Below, piece after piece: positions 55,689 through 63,046 of a stretch of DNA of 64,000 bases. This DNA comes from Achromobacter pestifer. Lineage in GTDB: Bacteria > Pseudomonadota > Gammaproteobacteria > Burkholderiales > Burkholderiaceae_B. Within the stretch, counting starts at the first letter, position 1; each line of letters begins with the position of its first letter. The position numbers and the translations under genes were made by a program. The notes under the pieces are model-generated. The model worked only from the letters and a program-made list of their open reading frames with translations. It did no database searches and was not told where the DNA came from. The stretch covers positions 310,001 to 374,000 of the forward strand of contig NZ_CADIJX010000004.1 of the NCBI RefSeq assembly GCF_902859625.1, read 5' to 3'.

Positions 55689-57069
55689 CGGCGTCATCAA
55701 GATCGCGGTGGTTGGCCACACCAACACCGGCAAGACCTCATTGCTGCGTACGCTCACGCGCGACACCGCCTTCGGCGACGTGGCCGACAGCCCCGGCACC
55801 ACTCGCCACGTCGAAGGCGCGCGGCTACGCCTGGAAGGCCGTCCCGTGCTGGAATGGTTCGACACCCCGGGCATGGAAGACAGCATCGCCTTGCTGGAAT
55901 ACCTGGAACGGCTGGGCAGCCCCGACGAACGGCTGGACGGCCCGGCACGTGTCCGCCGCTTCCTGGACACCCCTGAAGCCCACGGCCGCTACGAACAGGA
56001 AGCCCGCGTTCTGACAAAGATGTTGGACTGCGACGCGGCGCTCTATGTGATCGACGCGCGCGATCCCGTGCTGGGCAAGCATCGCGACGAACTCTCCATC
56101 CTGGCCGCTTGCGGCCGGCCCTTGTTGCCCGTGCTGAATTTCGTGAACGCGCCCGCGCACCGTGCCGACGAATGGCGCGGCGCGATGGCCCGGCTGGGCC
56201 TGCATGCGGTCGTGGAATTCGACACCGTGGCGCCGCCACTCGATGCCGAGCAACAGCTGTACGCCAAATTGGGCGTGTTGCTGGACCGGCATGCAGCCGC
56301 GTTGACTCGGCTGTCGGACAGTCTGTCCGCGCAACGCCGCGAACGTCACGCCGCCGCCTACGAACTGTTGGCCGATCTCCTGGTCGACGTCGCCGCGCTA
56401 CGCCTGTCCAGCCCTAGCGACGACGCCACGCTTGCCGCCGCATCAAACCAATTGCGCGATCAGGTCCGCCAGCGCGAACAGACTTGCGTGAACGCCTTGT
56501 TGGCACTCTATAACTTCCGTCCGTCTGATATCACTGACGACGTGTTGCCGCTGCAAGGCGAACGCTGGGGCATGGATTTGTTCCATCCCCAAGCGCTGAA
56601 AGACATGGGCGTTCAAGTCGGCATGGGCGCTGCCGCCGGCGCGATGGCGGGCGCCGCGGTCGACCTGTTCAGCGCAGGGCTCAGCCTGGGCACCGGCATG
56701 CTGATCGGCGCTGCCGCAGGCGGACTGTGGCAGGGCGTTGAAAAGCTGGGCAAGCGCGTCGCCGGCAAGCTGCGGGGATGGCGCGAGATCAGCGTGGACG
56801 ACGCCGTGCTGCGCTTGCTGGCCTTGCGCCAGCGGCAATTGATCGACGCACTGGAACGCCGTGGCCATGCGGCGCGCAAGCCCTTGACGCTAGCCCTTCC
56901 GGATGAGGAAGCCTGGCGCAAGGGCCCGTTGCCCGAGGCATTGAAAGAAGCGCGCAGCCGACCGGAATGGTCCGCGCTGGGCAAACACCATGAAGACAGC
57001 GACCGCAGGAAGCGCATCGTCCACGAGTTGGCGAAAACCCTTGCCGCCACGCCTGAGCCAGACGCCTGA
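55681..57069 (+). CDS. GTPase with DUF3482 C-terminal domain
   Basis: 462 residues. An Era/TrmE-like G domain: P-loop GHTNTGKTS (12-20), switch I SPGTTRHVEG (37-46), G3 DTPG (61-64). Where NKxD is expected there is LNFVNA (152-157), so nucleotide specificity is uncertain. A Gly/Ala-rich hydrophobic segment at about 311-352 (GMGAAAGAMAGAAVDLFSAG, then LGTGMLIGAAAGGLWQG) looks membrane-inserting, similar in kind to YcjF/dynamin-like proteins. The C-terminus is helical and charged. It overlaps the DUF2868 gene by 8 bases. Role unknown. Confidence 0.9.
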   Translation: MTDGVIKIAVVGHTNTGKTSLLRTLTRDTAFGDVADSPGTTRHVEGARLRLEGRPVLEWFDTPGMEDSIALLEYLERLGSPDERLDGPARVRRFLDTPEAHGRYEQEARVLTKMLDCDAALYVIDARDPVLGKHRDELSILAACGRPLLPVLNFVNAPAHRADEWRGAMARLGLHAVVEFDTVAPPLDAEQQLYAKLGVLLDRHAAALTRLSDSLSAQRRERHAAAYELLADLLVDVAALRLSSPSDDATLAAASNQLRDQVRQREQTCVNALLALYNFRPSDITDDVLPLQGERWGMDLFHPQALKDMGVQVGMGAAAGAMAGAAVDLFSAGLSLGTGMLIGAAAGGLWQGVEKLGKRVAGKLRGWREISVDDAVLRLLALRQRQLIDALERRGHAARKPLTLALPDEEAWRKGPLPEALKEARSRPEWSALGKHHEDSDRRKRIVHELAKTLAATPEPDA

Positions 57070-57145
57070 CCCTTGCGCCGCTTGCCGCGCGGAACGCACC
57101 ATTCAAGGCATACGGCAAGCAAGTACTAACCCCAATCCAAACCGA

Positions 57146-57181
57146 TTGACGCTTAAACGAATCGATCTATAAGATTCGTTT
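57146..57181 (+). promoter_or_regulatory. dpp operon promoter with overlapping 9-bp inverted repeat
   Basis: TTGACG at 57146-57151 and TATAAG at 57168-57173 with a 16-base spacer make a good sigma-70 promoter. Its spacer and -10 lie within the dyad AAACGAATC (57155-57163) N9 GATTCGTTT (57173-57181), so a repressor bound there would occlude RNA polymerase. The 355-base gap 57070-57424 contains nothing else I can support. The dyad plus TTTT could alternatively terminate the GTPase transcript. Confidence 0.55.
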
Positions 57182-57424
57182 TGCATTGGCGAGGTCCGTC
57201 CCCGCCATGACAATCACAAGGGGTTGGGTCTATCGTGAAGTCGAAGTCCTCGGCAGTGATTCCCGGCATCGCCCTCAACGGCCAGGGCGCAGTTCGCGCC
57301 GCGCGCCAACCGGCCCCGCACCGTCTTTCGTCGTAAGCAGCAAACCCGAGCCCCGGATCCCGATCGGGCCGGGGCCCTGTCACTTCTGTCGCGCGATCCG
57401 CGCACCACACGGAGCACGAGGGCT

Positions 57425-59032
57425 ATGCGTACTTTTCCCCACCTAAAGCAAGTGGCGCTGGCAGCTGCGGTTGCCGCATCCCTGGCGTTCAGCGCCGGCG
57501 CGGCCGCCAAGACCTTCCATTGGTCCTATCAAGGCGACGCCACGTCGATGGACCCGATGGCGCTGAACGAAACCTTCACGCTGGGCTTCCAGGGCAACAT
57601 CTACGAAACGCTGGCAGGTTACGACGGCAACCTGAAACTGACGCCTTTGCTGGCCGAAAGCTGGGAAAACCCCGAGCCCACCAAATGGGTCTTCAAGCTG
57701 CGCAAAGGCGTGAAGTTCCATGACGGATCGCCGTTCACGGCGGACGACGTCATCTTCTCCTGGAAGCGCAGCCTGACGCCCGGCTCCGACATGAAGGGCT
57801 ACGGCGCCAAGGCTTCCGACATCAAGAAGGTGGACGACTACACCATTGAAGTCACGACCCCCACGCCCAACCCCATCCTGCCGCGCGAATGGGTGTTCCT
57901 GTACATCATGAGCAAGTCGTGGTCCGAGAAGAACAAGACCACCGAAGCCACCAACGTCAAGGGCGACAACCAAGGCAACTACGCCAACCTGAACGCCAAC
58001 GGCACCGGTCCCTTCATGCTGGTTTCGCGTCAACCGGACGTGAAGACGGTGCTCAAGCGCTATGACGGCTACTGGAACAAGGACATCAAGACCAACGTCG
58101 ACGAGGTCATCTTCCAGCCAATCACGCAGGAAGCCACGCGCGTGGCCGCCTTGATCTCGGGCGAAATGGACCTGGTGCAACCCGTGCCCGTGCAGGACTG
58201 GAAGCGCCTGGAAGACGCCAAGGGCGTGAAACCGCTGACCGCGCCGGAAGCGCGCGCCATCTTCATCGGCATGGACCAGGACCGCGACGAACTGCTGTTC
58301 TCGGACGTCAAGGGCAAGAACCCCTTCAAGGATCCGAAGGTGCGCGAAGCCGTCGTGCTGGCCGTGGACACCAAGGCCATCAACGAGAAGATCATGCGCG
58401 GCGCGGCCAAGCCGTTGGGCTCGCTGGTCGCCACCGCCATCAACGGTTATGCCGATTCCTATGGCGCACCGTACAAGCCCGATCCCGAACGGGCCAAGAA
58501 GCTGCTGGCCGAAGCAGGCTATCCCAAGGGCTTCACGGTAACGATGGACTGCCCGAACGATCGCTACGTCAATGACGAAAAGGTCTGCCAGGCGGTCGCC
58601 GGCATGCTGGCTCGCGTGGGCATCAAGATCAACCTGCTGGCGCAGACCAAGTCCAAGTACTTCGGCAAGATCCTGCTGCAAGCGGGCAACCAGACCAGCA
58701 TGTACATGCTGGGCTGGACGCCCAGTTCCACCGACGCGCACAACGCGCTGCTGAACCTGGCTGCCTGCCGCGACGCGAAAACCGCCGCGGGTCAATTCAA
58801 CCTGGGCGGCTACTGCAACAAGAAGGTGGACGACCTGACCAACAGGATCGGCGTCGAAACGGATCAGACCAAGCGCAACGCCATGATCAAGGAAGCCTTC
58901 GAGATCGTGCGCGCCGACTTCGGCTATCTGCCGCTGCACCAGCAACCCATGTCCTGGGGCGTGAAGGACAACATCAAGGTCATCCAGCGCGCCGACGACG
59001 TGCTCGACCTGCGCGACGTTGTGTTGCCGTAG
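57425..59032 (+). CDS. dppA: Dipeptide/oligopeptide ABC transporter substrate-binding protein
   Basis: 535 residues. Signal peptide (MRTFPHLKQVALAAAVAASL, cleavage after AAA near residue 28). SBP family 5 hallmarks: FHWSYQGDATSMDPMALNETFTLGFQGNIYETLAGYDGNLKLTPLLAESWE and KWVFKLRKGVKFHDGSPFTADDVIFSWKRSL. The ligand-contact region NGTGPFMLVS is present. It captures peptides or similar cations in the periplasm for the DppBC(DF) membrane complex encoded downstream. Substrate unproven; the downstream amidohydrolase supports peptides. Confidence 0.93.
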   Translation: MRTFPHLKQVALAAAVAASLAFSAGAAAKTFHWSYQGDATSMDPMALNETFTLGFQGNIYETLAGYDGNLKLTPLLAESWENPEPTKWVFKLRKGVKFHDGSPFTADDVIFSWKRSLTPGSDMKGYGAKASDIKKVDDYTIEVTTPTPNPILPREWVFLYIMSKSWSEKNKTTEATNVKGDNQGNYANLNANGTGPFMLVSRQPDVKTVLKRYDGYWNKDIKTNVDEVIFQPITQEATRVAALISGEMDLVQPVPVQDWKRLEDAKGVKPLTAPEARAIFIGMDQDRDELLFSDVKGKNPFKDPKVREAVVLAVDTKAINEKIMRGAAKPLGSLVATAINGYADSYGAPYKPDPERAKKLLAEAGYPKGFTVTMDCPNDRYVNDEKVCQAVAGMLARVGIKINLLAQTKSKYFGKILLQAGNQTSMYMLGWTPSSTDAHNALLNLAACRDAKTAAGQFNLGGYCNKKVDDLTNRIGVETDQTKRNAMIKEAFEIVRADFGYLPLHQQPMSWGVKDNIKVIQRADDVLDLRDVVLP

Positions 59033-59063
59033 ACCGTTGTCGTGATCTCCTGACGATGTGAGC

Positions 59064-59087
59064 CCCGGGCGGCAGAAGCCGCCCGGG
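59064..59087 (+). repeat. Stable stem-loop between dppA and dppB
   Basis: Perfect 10-bp stem CCCGGGCGGC, loop AGAA, GCCGCCCGGG, 31 bases after the dppA stop, no T-tract. Typical of a 3' stabiliser that lets the binding protein be made in excess of the permeases. Confidence 0.75.
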
Positions 59088-59164
59088 CGCGCCCGGCCCA
59101 GCCCCGCTTCCCGCTTGCACCGGAAACGCGGCCCGGCGTTATCTGCAAACGAGGGCACTCCATA

Positions 59165-60136
59165 ATGCTTTCCTTTATTGCGCAACGACTTATCCAGTCG
59201 GTGCTGGTGATGTTGACGGTGGCGCTGATCGCGTTCTCCATGTTCCGCTATGTAGGCGACCCGATCGCCAGCATGGTCGGCCAGGACACCACGCCTGAAC
59301 AACGCGAACAGTTGCGCGTGGATCTCGGCCTGGACGATCCCTTTGTCGTGCAATTCGCGCGCTTCGTCTCCAACGCGGCGCAGGGCGATTTCGGCATCTC
59401 GTACCGTCAGCGCCGCCCAGTCAGCGAGCTGCTTGAAGAGCGCATGCCCGCCACGCTGGAACTGTCCTTCGTCTCGGCCGTCATGGCGCTGGCGCTGGGT
59501 ATACCGATGGGCATCTACACTGCCCTCAAGCGGCACGGCGTCCTGTCCAAGGCGTTCATGGCGATCTCGCTGGCCGGGATCTCGCTGCCCACGTTCCTGA
59601 TCGGCATCCTGCTGATCCTGGTCTTCGGCGTGCAACTGCGATGGCTGCCCAGCTTCGGGCGCGGCGACGTGGTCAGCCTGGGGTGGTGGACCACCGGCTT
59701 CCTGACCAAATCAGGATGGCTGGCGCTGATCATGCCGGCGATCACGCTGGCGCTCTTCCAGATGACCTTGATCATGCGCCTGGTGCGCGCCGAAATGCTG
59801 GAGGTGCTGCGTGCCGACTTCATCAAATTCGCGCGCGCCCGCGGCCTGCCGGAACGGTTGATCAATTTCCGCCATGCCTTGAAGAACACGCTGGTGCCCG
59901 TCATCACCATCACGGGGTTGCAACTGGGTTCCATCATCGCGTTCGCCATCATCACGGAAACGGTGTTCCAGTGGCCAGGCATGGGGCTGTTGTTCATCCA
60001 GGCGATCAGCATGGTCGACATCCCGGTCATGGCGGCCTACCTGGTCTTGATCGCCTTCATGTTCGTGGTGATCAATCTGGTCGTCGATCTGCTGTATTTC
60101 GCCGTGGACCCGCGTCTGCGCGTGCAGAGCAAATGA
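59165..60136 (+). CDS. dppB: Dipeptide/oligopeptide ABC transporter permease DppB-type
   Basis: 323 residues with six membrane helices. N-terminus LSFIAQRLIQSVLVMLTVALIAFSMFRYVGDPI; the EAA coupling loop is RAEMLEVLRADFIKFARARGLPERLINFRHALKNTLVPVI; C-terminal ETVFQWPGMGLLFIQAISMVDIPVMAAYLV. Typical of the DppB/OppB half. Its 3' end is followed by three tandem REP-like units before dppC. Confidence 0.95.
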   Translation: MLSFIAQRLIQSVLVMLTVALIAFSMFRYVGDPIASMVGQDTTPEQREQLRVDLGLDDPFVVQFARFVSNAAQGDFGISYRQRRPVSELLEERMPATLELSFVSAVMALALGIPMGIYTALKRHGVLSKAFMAISLAGISLPTFLIGILLILVFGVQLRWLPSFGRGDVVSLGWWTTGFLTKSGWLALIMPAITLALFQMTLIMRLVRAEMLEVLRADFIKFARARGLPERLINFRHALKNTLVPVITITGLQLGSIIAFAIITETVFQWPGMGLLFIQAISMVDIPVMAAYLVLIAFMFVVINLVVDLLYFAVDPRLRVQSK

Positions 60137-60142
60137 GAAATT

Positions 60143-60345
60143 GCCCCCACGCCGCGCCTTCGGCTTGCTGCCCCCCAAGGGGGCGCTTTTTACCTTGGGA
60201 CGGCCCGGCGGTAAAAAATAGCCCCCACGCCGCGCCTTCGGCTTGCTGCCCCCCGAGGGGGTGCTTTTTACCTTGGGACGGCCCAGCGGTAAAAAATAGC
60301 CCCCACGCCGCGCCTTCGGCTTGCTGCCCCCGAAGGGGCGCGGAG
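60143..60345 (+). repeat. Three tandem 78-bp REP-like units between dppB and dppC
   Basis: Copies start at 60143, 60221 and 60299, exactly 78 bases apart; the third is cut short at about 60345. Each has a 40-base core starting GCCCCCACGCCGCGCCTTCG and ending in CCCCC-rR-GGGG, then a spacer whose ends TTTTTACC and GGTAAAAA pair around TTGGGACGG(C)CC. The core also occurs once at 21901. The array is inside the dpp transcript. Confidence 0.9.
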
Positions 60346-60359
60346 AAAAAGGAAATCAC

Positions 60360-61286
60360 ATGATTGCTCGCATCGCTCCCTTCTTTTCCCGCGCGGCCGA
60401 CAGCGACCTCTGGCACAGCTTCAAGCGTTCGCCTGGCGCCATCATCGCGGCAAGCGTCACGCTGGCCATTCTGCTGGGCGCGTTGTTCGCGCCCGTCGTC
60501 GCGCCGCACAACCCCTTCGACCTGGCGTCCTTGAGCATCATGGACGCCAACACGCCGCCTGCCTGGGAAGAGGGCGGCAGCCCCGACTTCCTGTTGGGCA
60601 CCGACGACCAGGGCCGCGACATCCTGTCGGCCGTGCTGTACGGGTCGCGCGTGTCGCTGCTGGTGGGCTTTGCCTCGGTGCTGTTCTCGATGGTGCTGGG
60701 CGTCACGCTGGGGCTCATCAGCGGCTATGCCGGCGGCCGCATCGACAGCTTCATCATGCGCATCGCCGACGTGCAGCTATCGTTTCCAGCCATCCTGGTG
60801 GCGCTGCTGATCGACGGCGTGGCGCGCGGCGTCCTGCCGCGCGACATGCACGACCAGTTGGCGCTGTATGTGCTGATCTTCGCCATCGGCATCTCGGGCT
60901 GGGTGCAGTACGCCCGCACCGTGCGCGGTTCCACGCTGGTGGAACGCAACAAGGAATACGTGCAGGCGGCGCGCTTGATCGGCATCGGCCCCATCACCAT
61001 CCTGCGCCGCCACATCCTGCCCAACGTCATGGGCCCGGTGCTGGTCATCGCCACCATCCACCTGGCGATCGCCATCATCACCGAGGCCACGCTGTCGTTC
61101 CTGGGCGTGGGCGTGCCGGTCACGTCGCCGTCGCTCGGCACCTTGATCCGCATCGGCAACAGCTACCTGTTCTCGGGCATGTGGTGGATATCGATCTTCC
61201 CCGGCATTGCGCTGGTGGCGCTGGTGCTATCAGTCAACCTGCTGGGCGACTGGCTGCGCGACGCGCTCAACCCCAAGCTGCGCTGA
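60360..61286 (+). CDS. dppC: Dipeptide/oligopeptide ABC transporter permease DppC-type
   Basis: 308 residues from ATG 60360, which follows GGAGAAAAAGG right after the repeat array. N-terminus LWHSFKRSPGAIIAASVTLAILLGALFAPVVAPHNPF is the OppC/DppC N-terminal domain; LLGTDDQGRDILSAVLYGSRVSLLVGFASV and the EAA loop VRGSTLVERNKEYVQAARLIGIGPITILRRHILPNVMGPVLV follow. Pairs with DppB to form the channel. The ATPase gene begins 7 bases downstream. Confidence 0.95.
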   Translation: MIARIAPFFSRAADSDLWHSFKRSPGAIIAASVTLAILLGALFAPVVAPHNPFDLASLSIMDANTPPAWEEGGSPDFLLGTDDQGRDILSAVLYGSRVSLLVGFASVLFSMVLGVTLGLISGYAGGRIDSFIMRIADVQLSFPAILVALLIDGVARGVLPRDMHDQLALYVLIFAIGISGWVQYARTVRGSTLVERNKEYVQAARLIGIGPITILRRHILPNVMGPVLVIATIHLAIAIITEATLSFLGVGVPVTSPSLGTLIRIGNSYLFSGMWWISIFPGIALVALVLSVNLLGDWLRDALNPKLR

Positions 61287-61293
61287 GGACGTC

Positions 61294-63021
61294 ATGGCAC
61301 TGTTGAACATCGAAGACATTCGCATTGAATTCCCCAGCCGCCGCGGCACTCTCGTCGCGGTGGACGGCGTATCGCTGGCTCTCGAGAAAGGCGAAATCCT
61401 GGGCGTAGTGGGCGAATCGGGCGCCGGCAAGTCCACCATCGGCAACGCGGTGATCGGCCTGCTGGAAGCGCCCGGACGCCTGGCCGGCGGCTCGGTGCTG
61501 CTGAACGGAGAACGCATCGACACGCTGACGCCCGCGCAACAGCGCAAAGTGCGCGGGCGCCGCATCGGCATGATCTTCCAAGATCCGCTGACCTCGCTGG
61601 ACCCGCTGCAAACGGTGGAAAGCCAGCTGGTCGAAACCATGCAAGTCCACTTGAACCTGGCGCACGCCGAAGCCAAGAAGCGCGCGGTGCAGCTGCTGGT
61701 GCAAGTCGGCATCGACCAGCCCGAACTTCGCGTCAAGCAGTACCCGCACCAGTTCTCTGGCGGCATGCGCCAGCGCGTGGTGATTGCGCTGGCCCTGTGC
61801 TGCGAGCCCGAGGTGATCATTGCCGACGAGCCCACCACCGCCCTGGACGTGTCCATCCAGGCTCAGATCCTGGAACTCTTGAAGAAGCTGTGCCGCGAAG
61901 AGCAGGTGGGCATGATCATCATCACGCACGACATGGGCGTGATCGCGGACGTGACGGATCGCGTGGCGGTGCTGTATCACGGCAAGCTTGTCGAGCAAGG
62001 TCCCACGTCCAAGATCCTGGGCGACCCCGACCATCCCTACACCCGCAGCCTGATTTCGGCCGTGCCGCGCCCGGACATCAAGCTCAAGCGCTTTCCGCTG
62101 GTCACGTACATCGAAGACGTGAAGACGCCGGCCCAGCCCCTGGACCTGGCCACGCACTGGCTGGGCCAACGGCGCGACTTCGGCGCGCATACCGACGGCC
62201 CGCTGGTGCAGGTGCGTGATCTCTCCATGCGCTTTGTGCTCAAGAACGCACTGTTCAAGCGCAACCAACGCACGCTGGACGCGGTCAAGCGCGTGAACTT
62301 CTCCATTGGCGAAGGCGAAGTCTTCGGGCTGGTCGGTGAATCCGGCTCGGGAAAGTCCACGGTGGCGCGGTTGATCTCGGGGTTGTACACGCCATCGGAA
62401 GGGTCGGTCACGTTCGGCGGCACGGACCTGACCGCGCTCAAGGGCGAAAAACAGCTCAATCCGTTCCGACGCCAGATCCAGATGATCTTCCAGGATCCGT
62501 TCTCGTCGCTCAACCCGCGCATGCGCGTGCTGGACATCGTTGCCGAGCCCATCCGCTTTCATAAGCTTGCCGCGTCCGAAGCCGAAACGCGCCGCATCGT
62601 GGCCGACCTCCTGGATGTCGTGGGTCTGGGCGACCGTGCGGCAGAACGCTTCCCGCACGAATTCTCGGGTGGCCAGCGCCAGCGCATCTGCATCGCCCGC
62701 GCATTGGCCACGCGCCCCCGCTTCCTGATCTGCGACGAACCCACTTCCGCGCTGGACGTGTCGATCCAGGCGCAGATCCTGAACCTGCTGAAAGACCTGC
62801 AAGAAGAACTGGGCCTGACCATGCTCTTCATCAGCCATGACCTGCCAGTGATCCGCCAGATGTGCGACCGCGTGGGCGTGATGCGCTACGGCGAACTGCT
62901 GGAAGTGGCCGAAACGGAAAGCCTGTTCGACCACCCCCAACACCCTTACAGCCAACACCTGCTTGGACTGATGCCCCGCCTGCAATCCATGTCCCGCGAG
63001 GGGCTGGACGTGGTGGGCTGA
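61294..63021 (+). CDS. Fused dipeptide ABC transporter ATP-binding protein (DppD-DppF)
   Basis: 575 residues from ATG 61294. Two ABC domains in one chain. First: Walker A GESGAGKST, signature FSGGMRQRVVIALAL, Walker B VIIADEPTTALDVS, and the peptide-ABC C-terminal ILGDPDHPYTRSLISAVP. Second: Walker A GESGSGKST, MIFQDPFSSLNPRMRVLDIV, signature FSGGQRQRICIARAL, Walker B LICDEPTSALDVS. A fused D-F ATPase energises DppBC. In E. coli these are separate genes. Confidence 0.95.
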   Translation: MALLNIEDIRIEFPSRRGTLVAVDGVSLALEKGEILGVVGESGAGKSTIGNAVIGLLEAPGRLAGGSVLLNGERIDTLTPAQQRKVRGRRIGMIFQDPLTSLDPLQTVESQLVETMQVHLNLAHAEAKKRAVQLLVQVGIDQPELRVKQYPHQFSGGMRQRVVIALALCCEPEVIIADEPTTALDVSIQAQILELLKKLCREEQVGMIIITHDMGVIADVTDRVAVLYHGKLVEQGPTSKILGDPDHPYTRSLISAVPRPDIKLKRFPLVTYIEDVKTPAQPLDLATHWLGQRRDFGAHTDGPLVQVRDLSMRFVLKNALFKRNQRTLDAVKRVNFSIGEGEVFGLVGESGSGKSTVARLISGLYTPSEGSVTFGGTDLTALKGEKQLNPFRRQIQMIFQDPFSSLNPRMRVLDIVAEPIRFHKLAASEAETRRIVADLLDVVGLGDRAAERFPHEFSGGQRQRICIARALATRPRFLICDEPTSALDVSIQAQILNLLKDLQEELGLTMLFISHDLPVIRQMCDRVGVMRYGELLEVAETESLFDHPQHPYSQHLLGLMPRLQSMSREGLDVVG

Positions 63022-63046
63022 GGCCCGGGCGCAACCGGAGCGAGAC

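Noticed and set aside
57443..59635. A 730-codon minus-strand frame antisense to dppA and dppB
   Set aside because: Shadow of two clear transporter genes; low-complexity translation.
60143..60345. The 78-bp repeats considered as a CRISPR array
   Set aside because: The whole 78-base unit repeats, with no unique spacers, and there are no cas genes; it is a tandem REP-like array.
60143..60363. Repeated peptide frame (SPHAAPSACCPPRG-type) running through the repeats from dppB
   Set aside because: It is a by-product of the DNA repeat in a frame different from dppB; not a protein repeat.
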